A DNA stretch of 64,000 bases, taken from Fluviicola sp. XM-24bin1 (GTDB taxonomy: Bacteria > Bacteroidota > Bacteroidia > Flavobacteriales_D > Crocinitomicaceae). The stretch covers positions 62,001 through 126,000 of the forward strand of contig QCWI01000007.1 in NCBI GenBank assembly GCA_003149635.1. Reading direction: 5' to 3'. Numbering within the stretch: position 1 is the stretch's first letter; each line of letters starts with the position of its first letter. The notes under the pieces were generated by a model. The model ran no database searches. It was not told the DNA's origin and was given only the letters and a program-made list of their open reading frames with translations. Below are positions 49,939-59,100 of this stretch, piece by piece. Position numbers and translations under genes: made by a program.

Positions 49939-50479
49939 TTGGGGCGTAGATGCTACCTGGACGTTGTTTCTGGATCGCGATGGCGTGATCAATAAGCGCA
50001 ATTTTGATGGCTATATCACCGAAGTAGAATCCTTTGAATTTTTACCCGGTGTTCCTAATGCAATTGCCTCATTATCAAAAATCTTTCATAGAGTTATCGT
50101 AGTGACCAATCAACAAGGTATTGGCAAAGGATTGATGACGGAACGTAACCTCCTCGAGATTCATACTTATATGACTAACGAGGTTTACACCGCAGGTGGG
50201 AAGATTGACAAATGTTACTTTGCTCCCAATCTGAAAGGTGCTGAAGACGACATGAGAAAACCAGGCCCCGCGATGGCAGAATTAGCCAAAATTGAATTCC
50301 CTGAAATTGAATTTTCGCGTTGCGTAATGGTCGGAGATACAGACTCTGACATACTCTTTGGCAAGAATCTTGGTATGAAAACAGTGAGGGTGCTCTCAAA
50401 AGAAAAAGTAGAGGTTCCCGCAGATATGGAGGTAGAAGGATTACATGAACTGGTAACCAAATTGACACATGAAAAGTAG
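49931..50479 (+). CDS. HAD-IIIA phosphatase, D-glycero-D-manno-heptose 1,7-bisphosphate phosphatase-like
   Basis: 182 aa, overlaps the GT2 gene by 8 bp. HAD motif I FLDRDGVINKR, motif II VVTNQQGIGKG, zinc/substrate loop KCYFAPNLKGAEDDMRKPGP and motif IV MVGDTDSDILFGKNLG. The C-x-F/H arrangement is only partly like GmhB (the usual CxH zinc knuckle is not complete), so a histidinol-phosphatase-like activity is also possible. Belongs with the LPS/heptose-type enzymes that follow. Confidence 0.82.
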   Translation: MSDWGVDATWTLFLDRDGVINKRNFDGYITEVESFEFLPGVPNAIASLSKIFHRVIVVTNQQGIGKGLMTERNLLEIHTYMTNEVYTAGGKIDKCYFAPNLKGAEDDMRKPGPAMAELAKIEFPEIEFSRCVMVGDTDSDILFGKNLGMKTVRVLSKEKVEVPADMEVEGLHELVTKLTHEK

Positions 50480-51239
50480 ATTGACATTATTGGTAGTATT
50501 ATTAGCTGGCTTTGCTTTCGGGCAGATCAATCAAGTAGATTCACAAGGTCGCAAGCAAGGAAAATGGGAGAAAACCTACGAGGGTTCTGCCGTGTATCAA
50601 TATCGTGGTCAATTCAAAGATGATAAACCAGTAGGAAAATTCATTTTCTACTACGAATCATCGAAAGTCAAAGCTGTCATTAAGCACAACGAAGTGGAGA
50701 AAGGGCGTTCGCTTGCATTTTTCTATCACGAGAACGGCGAGGTAATGAGTGCAGGGATCTACCGGAATATGAAAAAAGACAGCATCTGGGTCAATTTTAC
50801 ACCAGGTGGAAAACTCAGTACCAAAGAAGAATTCAAGAACGATAAGCTAAATGGAGTGACACTCGTGTATTTCGTTTCGGAAGATATAGCCAGTCCAAAT
50901 CCAGTGGTTGCGACCAGAAAGATTTATAAGAATGGAATCTTGGATGGGGATTACTACGAATACTTCGTGAATGGAAAGACAAAAATGCGCGGAAAGTACG
51001 TGAACAACAAGCAGCACGGGCCTTGGGAAGAATTTCATCTGAATGGAAATCGTGCTATTACCTACCGATATAACAATGGGAAAAAGCATGGGTATCAAAT
51101 TGCCTATGATGAAGGAGGTAAGCGCTTGGGTGAAGTCTTTTATTACAACGGACACCTAATTGAAGGCGAGCGTTTGAAGGCTTTGTTGAAAGATCTTGAG
51201 GCAAAAGGTATTAACCCTTATACCATGACAACCAAATAA
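50469..51239 (+). CDS. YwqK-type MORN-variant repeat protein, exported
   Basis: 256 aa. Signal peptide (RLTLLVVLLAGFAFGQ). At least seven MORN-like repeats of the form G-x2-x-G-x-W (RKQGKWEKTYEGS, KPVGKFIFYYES, MKKDSIWVNFTPGGKLSTKE, KQHGPWEEFHLNGN, KKHGYQIAYDEGG). Annotated elsewhere as YwqK antitoxin, but no toxin partner is present here and this label should not be trusted. It probably binds protein or membrane. Overlaps the phosphatase gene by 11 bp. Confidence 0.82.
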   Translation: MKSRLTLLVVLLAGFAFGQINQVDSQGRKQGKWEKTYEGSAVYQYRGQFKDDKPVGKFIFYYESSKVKAVIKHNEVEKGRSLAFFYHENGEVMSAGIYRNMKKDSIWVNFTPGGKLSTKEEFKNDKLNGVTLVYFVSEDIASPNPVVATRKIYKNGILDGDYYEYFVNGKTKMRGKYVNNKQHGPWEEFHLNGNRAITYRYNNGKKHGYQIAYDEGGKRLGEVFYYNGHLIEGERLKALLKDLEAKGINPYTMTTK

Positions 51240-51261
51240 ATGGTATTTTCGTTATAGTAAT

Positions 51262-51936
51262 ATGGCGAAGAAAGCACTAATCGGAATCTTTACGTTGGCA
51301 TTTGTATTGTTGGGTTGTAAAAAACCAACAACGCCCAACTTCCACAAAGAATATTTTGGCCTGCAAACAGGGCGATACGTGATCTATGATGTAACGGAAA
51401 TCACGCACGATACAGCGTTGAATCCAGCACACGACACCATTACTTATCAACTCAAAACTGTTTGGTCTGCTGAATACATTGATAACGAAGGTCGCACTGC
51501 GAGTGAATTCCGCAGATACACAAGAGCAACAGCGAACGATCCGTGGGTACTTTCGGATATCTGGACTGGAATTATTGACGGCATTCGAGCAGAGCTTATC
51601 GAAGAAAATCAGCGCATGGTGAAATTGGTTTTTGCACCAACTTTAAGCAAAGAGTGGGATATCAATGCCTACAATACAATGCCAGAGATGAATGCTTATT
51701 ATTCCGATGTTCACATCGATACAACGATCAACGGTACTACATTCGATTCAACCATTTGGGTAGATCAAGAACGCTTCAACAGCTTGATTGATACTGTTCG
51801 TTCCTTTGAGGTGTACGCTAAGCATGTCGGGCTCATTCGCAAGTTCGAAAAGAACAATCAATACAATTTCGCTGATTCTGAACCACAAACAGGAAGAGAA
51901 GTCTACTACAATTATGTAGAACACGGTTTTGAGTAG
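51262..51936 (+). CDS. Lipoprotein of unknown function
   Basis: 224 aa. Lipobox VLLGC (Cys19). Mature part is beta-rich with aspartate/threonine patches (DVTEITHDTALNPAHDTI, DVHIDTTINGTTFDSTIWVD). No domain recognised. TATTTTCG (51244-51251) 10 bp upstream is the same one-mismatch promoter element as at 8066 and 41158. Between the MORN-repeat gene and the glycosyltransferase 9 gene in the glycan cluster. Confidence 0.75.
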   Translation: MAKKALIGIFTLAFVLLGCKKPTTPNFHKEYFGLQTGRYVIYDVTEITHDTALNPAHDTITYQLKTVWSAEYIDNEGRTASEFRRYTRATANDPWVLSDIWTGIIDGIRAELIEENQRMVKLVFAPTLSKEWDINAYNTMPEMNAYYSDVHIDTTINGTTFDSTIWVDQERFNSLIDTVRSFEVYAKHVGLIRKFEKNNQYNFADSEPQTGREVYYNYVEHGFE

Positions 51937-51999
51937 TCTCCCTGATTTGATTCCTACCAAATTATTTGCACCTTTGGGTGATCTTTTTAAATGTAATTA

Positions 52000-53091
52000 A
52001 TGCACCTTTCTGACATTAAGTTTGATTGTCGTCATTTTCGAACTGGAATACCTTGTAAACCCAACAAAGAGTTTGATGCGGAGTGTCCATCATGTACACA
52101 TTACGACCCCATCAAAAAGCGCTTGTTGATTATCAAGTTAGGAGCCTTGGGAGATGTTATTCGTACTACACCCTTGCTTCAAAAATTCAAGTCAGAACAC
52201 GAAGGATTGCATATTACGTGGTTGACACTTTCTCCAGCCATTCTTCCTCAAGATAGCATCGATCAAATTTACCGATGGGATGAAACGTCATTGTACATCC
52301 TAAGGAATACAAAGTTTGATATTGCCATCAACCTTGATAAAGATGTGGAAGCATGCATGCTCTTGAGTGAAGTTTCTGCAGAAACCAAATACGGTTTTTC
52401 TTGGGAAGATGGACATATCGCTGCGGCAACTCCAAATGCGGTACACAAACTTATCACTGGATTTTTCGACGGTCGATCGAAGGAAAACACCAAAAGTTAC
52501 CTAGAAGAAATCTTTGAAATCTGCCATTTCGAGTTCGGAATGGAAGACTATGAGATCAACCTTAATAAGGATCTAGCGGCGAAGTGGAGAGAACGCTTGA
52601 AGGCTATGGCGGGCGATAAGAAAATTGTCGGCTTGAACACCGGTTGCGGCCCTCGCTGGAAAACACGTTTGTGGTCGGAAGCGCAATGGGAAGCATTGGC
52701 TACGCAACTGAAAGAAAATGGCTATTTCCCGGTATTTCTCGGTGGACAGTTGGAAGATGAGAAGAACGCTCGAATGTCCAAAAATACTGGAGAACATTAT
52801 CCAGGACATTTCTCTTTGGAAGAGTTTATCAGTCTCACTGATTCCTGCGACATCATCGTAACGCAAGTATCCATGATGATGCACATTGCTACAGCCTTGA
52901 AAAAGAAACTTGTTCTGTGCAATACCATTTTCAATAAATACGAATTTGAATTGTACAACCGTGGAGTGCTAGTTGAGCCAACAACGGGTTGTGAATGCTA
53001 CTTCGGAAATTCTTGCGTGCGCAATCACGCTTGTATGTTGGATATTACGCCGGAACAATTATTATCTGCAGTGAAATCTTTGGATGCATGA
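52000..53091 (+). CDS. Glycosyltransferase family 9 (ADP-heptosyltransferase-like) with Cys-rich ends
   Basis: 363 aa. GT9 motifs: LLIIKLGALGDVIRTTPLLQ at the start of the Rossmann core, then VGLNTGCGPRWKTRLWSEAQ and the C-terminal ITQVSMMMHIATALKK-type motif (VTQVSMMMHIATALKK). Odd features: an N-terminal C-x7-C-x10-C-x2-C cluster (residues 10-32) and a C-terminal Cys/His stretch (CECYFGNSCVRNHACML), perhaps a metal site or disulfide-like knuckle, not in standard heptosyltransferases. Likely adds a sugar to LPS core. Overlaps the next gene (ATGA). Confidence 0.87.
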   Translation: MHLSDIKFDCRHFRTGIPCKPNKEFDAECPSCTHYDPIKKRLLIIKLGALGDVIRTTPLLQKFKSEHEGLHITWLTLSPAILPQDSIDQIYRWDETSLYILRNTKFDIAINLDKDVEACMLLSEVSAETKYGFSWEDGHIAAATPNAVHKLITGFFDGRSKENTKSYLEEIFEICHFEFGMEDYEINLNKDLAAKWRERLKAMAGDKKIVGLNTGCGPRWKTRLWSEAQWEALATQLKENGYFPVFLGGQLEDEKNARMSKNTGEHYPGHFSLEEFISLTDSCDIIVTQVSMMMHIATALKKKLVLCNTIFNKYEFELYNRGVLVEPTTGCECYFGNSCVRNHACMLDITPEQLLSAVKSLDA

Positions 53092-54203
53092 AAGTAGCGA
53101 TCCTCTCAACAGCCTATCCGCTTCGAGGTGGAATTGCGCAATTCAATGGATTATTATACCGAGAATTCGAGAAGGATCACGAGGTGAAGATGTTCACCTT
53201 TAAGCGACAGTACCCCAATTTTCTTTTTCCGGGAGAAACGCAATACGTAACTGAGGATGACGACGCAGATCCGATCCCATCAACGGAGATTCTGGACACT
53301 GTCAATCCTTTTTCTTATTGGAAAACAGCGAAAGAAATAAACAAGTACAATCCAGATGTGTTGATCACCAAATACTGGATGACCTTCTTCGCGCCTTCAC
53401 TAGGAACGGTTTTGAAACGCTCGAAAAACGCCAAGCGCATTAGCATCTTGGATAATGTTATTCCGCACGAAAAGCGCTTTTTTGACGCTCCTGCCAATCG
53501 ATATTTCTTGAAGCACAACGATGGTTTTGTGGTGATGAGTGATGTGGTGATGAACGATTTGCTCTCCATCAAACCCGATGCGAAGTATTTGCGAATTGAT
53601 CATCCGGTGTACAATCAGTTTGGAGCATCGATTCCGAAAGACGAAGCCATTGCCGCATTAAACTTGCCGAAAGGAAAGAAGTTCTTGCTGTTTTTTGGTT
53701 TTATTCGAAAATACAAAGGCTTGGATCTTCTCATTGAATCATTGAATTCCTTGGATGAAGATTACCATGTGATTGTTGCAGGGGAGGTGTACGGTTCATT
53801 TGACGACTATCAAGCGTTAATTGACAAGCACGGATTACAGGATCGTGTCCACAAATTCAATCAGTACATTTCCGATGAGGAAGTAAAAACGTATTTCTCG
53901 GCAGCAGATGTTTGTATGCTTCCATATAAAAGTGCTACGCAAAGTGGAATTACCGCAATCGCGCACCATTTTGAAATGCCGATTATTGCAACGGATGTCG
54001 GAGGCTTGAAAGAAAGTATCGAACATCAAACGACTGGTTTGATTGTTGACAAAGCAGATCCGGTTGAGATTGCATCATCCGTGAAGGCCTTCTTCAATGA
54101 TTTCGATCCTAAAGCTATGCGAACAGCCATTCGGAAAACGAACGAAGAGAACACCTGGGAGAAATTCTCAAAGCGAATTATAGAGTTCGCTGAAACCTTG
54201 TAA
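53088..54203 (+). CDS. Glycosyltransferase family 4
   Basis: 371 aa from ATG 53088 (MKVAILSTAYPLRGGIAQFN); the frame opens at 52995 inside the GT9 gene. N-terminal GGIAQFNGLL acceptor loop, then FFGFIRKYKGLDLLIESLNS and the E-x7-E-like donor part SAADVCMLPYKSATQSGITAIAHHF, ATDVGGLKESI. Coupled to GT9 by the ATGA overlap. Acts in surface polysaccharide/LPS synthesis. Confidence 0.92.
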   Translation: MKVAILSTAYPLRGGIAQFNGLLYREFEKDHEVKMFTFKRQYPNFLFPGETQYVTEDDDADPIPSTEILDTVNPFSYWKTAKEINKYNPDVLITKYWMTFFAPSLGTVLKRSKNAKRISILDNVIPHEKRFFDAPANRYFLKHNDGFVVMSDVVMNDLLSIKPDAKYLRIDHPVYNQFGASIPKDEAIAALNLPKGKKFLLFFGFIRKYKGLDLLIESLNSLDEDYHVIVAGEVYGSFDDYQALIDKHGLQDRVHKFNQYISDEEVKTYFSAADVCMLPYKSATQSGITAIAHHFEMPIIATDVGGLKESIEHQTTGLIVDKADPVEIASSVKAFFNDFDPKAMRTAIRKTNEENTWEKFSKRIIEFAETL

Positions 54204-54204
54204 A

Positions 54205-54636
54205 ATGCTCAGACTTCTCTTCTCAATCCTCGCGCTCACATCTGTTATTGTTGGTTGTTCGCCTGACGCCGACAAAGAGATTGTTTTAAAAGTAGATTAT
54301 TCTCCAGTTCTGGAGCGCATGGCCCGACCCAATGATTCAAAATTCAAGGAAGTTTTGGAAGCAACGCTGAATCAGGGATCGAAGGAACATCTTGTCGATG
54401 CTTTTTTTAAGAATGCGAAGCGTCTGTATCCGAGCGTTGCATATCGCTATTACTTCAAGTGGGAGGAGGGCATTAAGGCGGGAACCAAGAATAAGAAAGT
54501 CAAGCAAATCGTCCGAGATCGATGCGATGAGATGATGAATCACATGACGGATAATATGAATGAAACGCTTCCAGCCAAATTGGTGGTGGTTGACGTAGAG
54601 CAGTTGAATCATTCAAAACTCAAAATTTACGTATAA
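54205..54636 (+). CDS. SecD-like P1 lipoprotein, N-terminal part before an in-frame stop
   Basis: 143 aa as encoded. Lipobox VIVGC (Cys18). The mature part resembles the periplasmic start of Bacteroidota SecDF: EIVLKVDYSPVLERMARPND (SecDF: ITMEISIPGMIENYGRDIDP) and KEVLEATLNQGSKEHLVDAFF. No membrane helix follows, unlike SecD. It ends at TAA 54634-54636 right after LKIYV, where the real SecDF reads RIYVELPGVQDEKTVAEK; the codon in the stop position corresponds to its Glu. The frame continues open into the next entry. Starts one base after the glycosyltransferase stop. Confidence 0.75.
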   Translation: MLRLLFSILALTSVIVGCSPDADKEIVLKVDYSPVLERMARPNDSKFKEVLEATLNQGSKEHLVDAFFKNAKRLYPSVAYRYYFKWEEGIKAGTKNKKVKQIVRDRCDEMMNHMTDNMNETLPAKLVVVDVEQLNHSKLKIYV

Positions 54637-54768
54637 ACAAAATTAAAAGACGAACACATTCGCGAAATTTTTGAAAATCATCTGGATCTTCATATTTATG
54701 AGACCTACGGATTATCAGAGCTTCAGGATCTTAGAGATCACCTTCATGAAGAGCTAAATCCCTTTCTT

Positions 54769-55353
54769 GTGGCTAATGCGGAGGGAGATGATCAAGATTC
54801 AATGAGCCTTAGTAATGTATATGTCCCCAAAGAAAGTGTATGGAGTGAATTTCAATTCGATGCACGTTTTGGTTCCGAGATGTTCATAGCTGGGCATCTA
54901 GCCAGGGAATTAATGGATTCCTTGAATCAACCGCAGTTCACAGGCAATGGAAAGATTAAGTTTATAGCCCATGAAAATCCTCGTGTCGCACCGGGAATGG
55001 TGAGCATACACGCATGCAATATTGATCCAATTCAAGAGCGTACCATAACAAAAGAGCATATCGAAGGAGCTATTAGTTACTCAAATCAAGGTCAATTCGT
55101 AATTGATTTGCAATTAGATCAAATTGGAAGCGAACGATCCGGGCGCCTAAGTTTGGAAAATATCGGACGAACGCTAGCAATCGTTATCAACGGAAGGATA
55201 ATTATGGCTCCCGTAGTAAATGATTGCATCAGAGATGGCCGCATTCAGATCTCTGGAGACTTTACCGAAAGCGAGGCGGAAGAATTGGCATCGATCCTAA
55301 GCAGAGGCACCGCTACATTACCCCGTAAAGTCCTTTCCATTAAAGCGATATAA
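54769..55353 (+). CDS. SecD-like P1 lipoprotein, C-terminal part (same frame as preceding)
   Basis: 194 aa from the nominal GTG; the frame is in fact open from 54637 (TKLKDEHIREIFENHLDLHI, YETYGLSELQDLRDHL). LSLENIGRTLAIVINGRIIM and APVVNDCIRDGRIQISGDFT match, residue for residue in outline, the SecDF P1-head strand in this window (NAGRQVAITLDDVVYSAPNV, NEPIRGGNTQISGGFSIEEA). Lacking a signal of its own, this part is useful only as part of the whole. Together the two parts would be a 382-residue lipoprotein with the P1 region of SecD and none of its six membrane helices. Confidence 0.72.
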   Translation: MANAEGDDQDSMSLSNVYVPKESVWSEFQFDARFGSEMFIAGHLARELMDSLNQPQFTGNGKIKFIAHENPRVAPGMVSIHACNIDPIQERTITKEHIEGAISYSNQGQFVIDLQLDQIGSERSGRLSLENIGRTLAIVINGRIIMAPVVNDCIRDGRIQISGDFTESEAEELASILSRGTATLPRKVLSIKAI

Positions 55354-55391
55354 TCGTTATATTCGTGCTTCCGTTTACGGAAACGACTAAG

Positions 55392-55928
55392 ATGTTGAAG
55401 ATCACAAGCATAGTATCCTCGCTAATTTTCCTACTCTTCGTAGGTTCAGGTTCGTATGCACGCACATTTGCGAAGCAAGCTCAGCAACAGAAAACGGACG
55501 CGTCCGCCGAAGCTACTGTGAAGGAGGAAGCGAAAGGAAAGCAAGACAAAGAAGAAGAGTCCTCAGAGGAGAACGAAGTAGATGGTAAGCCCTTCGAAAC
55601 GGTAGTTCAATTGGACGTTTTTCAAGCCATTTCTTTGGTAAATGCGCAACTCCGTTGGAAAGATTACCATGCCGAGAACTCTCGTCAAGCGCGAAGCTTC
55701 TTTTCCAAAAAGCAAAATCTAGAGGTTGGTCAATCTGAAGATGTAACAGAATTTTTCAACCTTCAATCGGTAGCTCTTGGGCTTCCCGAGATTGAACAAA
55801 CCTTCATTTTCAGTATCTGGCCAACTATGGCTGCTCCCATTTCGGATATTGAAGGAAGCCGAAATGCTCAAGATCTAACGATCGCATTCATTCTTAATTG
55901 CGGTACATATCCACATCTTCAGTCCTAA
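55392..55928 (+). CDS. Exported protein of unknown function upstream of secDF
   Basis: 178 aa from ATG 55392 (MLKITSIVSSLIFLLFVGSG), a good signal peptide; GTG 55365 in the same frame adds nine residues. A K/E/A-rich charged spacer (KEEAKGKQDKEEESSEENEV) is followed by a compact domain (KPFETVVQLDVFQAISLVNA to the end). No family recognised. 39 bp after the SecD-like gene and 175 bp before secDF; could serve the same export process. Confidence 0.65.
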   Translation: MLKITSIVSSLIFLLFVGSGSYARTFAKQAQQQKTDASAEATVKEEAKGKQDKEEESSEENEVDGKPFETVVQLDVFQAISLVNAQLRWKDYHAENSRQARSFFSKKQNLEVGQSEDVTEFFNLQSVALGLPEIEQTFIFSIWPTMAAPISDIEGSRNAQDLTIAFILNCGTYPHLQS

Positions 55929-56006
55929 GACCGGATTGAATTTCTTTCTATTTCCCGTCCGTGCGCTAGCATGTTATTTCAGAAGGAATACTCAATAGGA
56001 AATCTA

Positions 56007-56037
56007 TTGATTTTAAAAAAGGTATCGCCTATATTTG
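56007..56037 (+). promoter_or_regulatory. Promoter of secDF (TTG-N20-TATATTTG)
   Basis: TTG at 56007-56009 and exact -7 TATATTTG at 56030-56037, spacing 20 bp. Start near 56043, leader about 60 nt. The rest of the 175-bp gap shows nothing else. Confidence 0.7.
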
Positions 56038-56103
56038 CGCCTTGCTAAAACCAGCATTGGCTCGTGTAGGCAGAGTTAAACAGTTAAATAAAAATTTACG
56101 AAA

Positions 56104-59100
56104 ATGCGTAACAAAGGATTTTTTTGGTTTTTGACAATCTTGATGACAGTCATTTGTCTCTACCAATTATCATTCACATTCGTAGCAAACGGTATTGAGA
56201 AAGATGCCGAGAAAAAAGCAGACAAGAAAGTAGAAGAGTTGTTTGCCAATGCGGAAGCGAATGGTCAGGACAGCGTTGTCTTAACATACAGTGGAGTTAA
56301 GATTGCAGTAGCGAGCCCTGAATCAAGAGAAATTGCGAAAGCAGATTTCATCAACGGAATTCTTTCCGAGAAAAACGAGGACGAAGTGTACCCGGTTCTT
56401 GGAACGAAATTCAAAGATGTTAAGAAACAAAGTTTGGCACTCGGACTTGACCTCGTAGGGGGAATGAGTATCACTATGGAAATTTCCATTCCTGGTATGA
56501 TTGAAAACTACGGTCGTGACATCGATCCGAAATTCCGTCGAGTTAAGGAAGCTGCCGATAAAGAATATAAGAACGGAGGAGATTACATTGAAATCTTCCT
56601 TGCGAAGAATGCTGAACTCAACAAGAAAGCTCCAGTTGCTAAAATCATGGCGACGCACAAGATGGAAAACATCGGGCGTCAGTCAAGCGATGAAGAAGTG
56701 GAAGAGTTCTTGCGCAAGATTGAAAGTTCTGCAATGGATGGAGTTGAGGAAATCATCAACCGTCGTATCAACCAGTTCGGTGTGGCTCAGCCAAACATTC
56801 AGTTGGACAAAGAGCAAAACCGAATCTATGTAGAACTTCCAGGGGTTCAGGATGAGAAAACAGTAGCCGAGAAAATTGGTAGTGTAGCGAACCTTGAATT
56901 TTACGAAACATGGCAGTTGGGAGAAATCGCAGCGCAGTGGAACGAAGTATTGACAAAATCTCAAACACCACTTGGTGAAGATGGAGATGAGGTAATCGCA
57001 GTAAACGATTCAACGGATGCTAGCGGTACAGATACTACAATGACTGATGGAAATGACATCGTTGAAGCAGGAGCTGAGGCTGATTCACTAGATTCATTGG
57101 ATAATGAATTCTCAGAAGATGAATTGACACTGGACGATCCAGTGGATGGAGAAAGTGCTGACCCAACCAATCCAAATCAAGGGCCAGAGACATTGATCCA
57201 GTTGATCATTCCTTTGAACGATGCACAAGCAGCACAAGTAGCTTATGTTGCACCGGCAAACAAAGCGAAAGTAAAAGACATCTTAAGTCGAAGCGATTTG
57301 ACGATTGCAGGTGTGAAGTTCATGTTCTCTGAGCAGACGTACGAAATCAAAACGAACGACGGACGTAAAGAGCAAATGCACTTTATGTATGCAATTAAAG
57401 TTCCTCAAGATGGAGCGAAATTGACTGGTAAAGACATCGCAACTGCATCAGACGGATTCGACGCTGAGAGCGGAGAAATCACTGTAAACCTTCAGATGAC
57501 TGACGAAGGTGCTGAGAAGTGGGCACAGATGACTACTGAAAACGCAGGACGTCAGGTTGCCATTACGTTGGATGACGTTGTATATAGCGCGCCAAACGTA
57601 AACGAGCCAATTCGTGGAGGTAACACTCAAATTTCCGGAGGATTCTCTATCGAAGAAGCACAAGCATTGTCTGGACTATTGAACGCAGGGGCACTTCCAG
57701 CACCGTGTGAGATCATTGAGCAGTCGCGTGTAGGTCCTACAATTGGGGCAGAGAACTCGCAAGCTGGTTTGATGTCATTCATCATCGCATTGCTTTTGGT
57801 ATTCGTGTACATGATTTTCTACTACGGTAAAGCAGGAATCATTGCAGATATCGCCTTGTTCGCGAACATCTTGTTCATCTTTGGTTCATTAGCATCATTC
57901 GGAGCGGTATTAACGCTAGCGGGTATTGCCGGTATCGTACTTACGATTGGTATGGCCGTGGATGCGAACGTACTAATCTTCGAACGTGTCCGAGAGGAAC
58001 AAGCAGCTGGTAAAGATCTCAAGTTGGCAATTGACACTGGATTTAAGAAAGCCTTGTCTTCGATCATCGATGCGAACGTTACAACAATGTTGACAGCGAT
58101 CGTATTGAAGTCATTCGGACAGGGGCCAATCGAATCATTCGCTACAACTTTGATCATTGGTATCTTCACTTCCGTATTTGCTGCCTTGGTAATTACACGT
58201 TTGTTCATGAACTGGTGGATGAACCGTGGAAACGCGATCAACTTCGAATCGAAAATGACGAAGGGCGCATTCAAGAACTTCAACATCAACTTCGTTGACC
58301 GTCGTAAAACGTTCTACATGATCTCAGCAGTTTTGGTTGTTGGAAGTATCGCGATGATTGCCATGCGTGGATTCAGCGAAAGTGTGGAATTCTCAGGAGG
58401 TCGTACCTACGGTGTGAAGTTCGAGAAAGAAGCTGAATCGCACATCGATGCACTGGAAGCCAACTTGAAAGATGTATTGGTTGACGCGGACGGAAAAAAA
58501 GCGTCTGTGGAGATCAAGAAGAAAGACAACAGTCTCTTCCTTGAAATTTCAACAAACTACTTGTTGGATGAAACAGGAGCAGAAATTGCAGACTCCGTAA
58601 AACGCCAAATCTCAAGAGGTTTGACAGCATCTTCTGAATTGGTTGGAACGCACGAATTCATCGATAGCCGTTCCGTATCGAATAAATTGAAGGAAGAGTT
58701 GGCAAGTTCATCAACAATTGCGATTATCCTATCATTGATCATCATCTTCGGATACATCTTGATGCGATTCGGTAGATGGCAGTACTCAACTGGAGCGATC
58801 ATCGCGATGATGCACGACGTAACAATCGTACTTGGTATCTTCGCAGCCCTCCACGGAATCATGCCGTTTAATATGGATATCGATCAGGCCTTCATTGCCG
58901 CCATTCTAACGGTAATTGGATATTCGATTAACGATACCGTAATTGTATTCGACCGTATTCGTGAAAACCTTGGATTGCATAAATCAGACAACGAGCAGAA
59001 TCAGATCAACCGATCGTTGAACTCTACCTTGTCTCGTACGATTAACACGTCCATGACAACATTCATCGTATTGTTGATCATCTTCATCTTCGGTGGAGCA

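Noticed and set aside
50469-51239. Toxin-antitoxin system (YwqK antitoxin label)
   Set aside because: The protein is an exported MORN-repeat protein and no toxin-like gene adjoins.
947-54636. Reassignment of TAA to a sense codon
   Set aside because: Many intact genes end with TAA followed directly by the next gene or a terminator (for example 1582, 28918, 50479-51239), so TAA is a normal stop.
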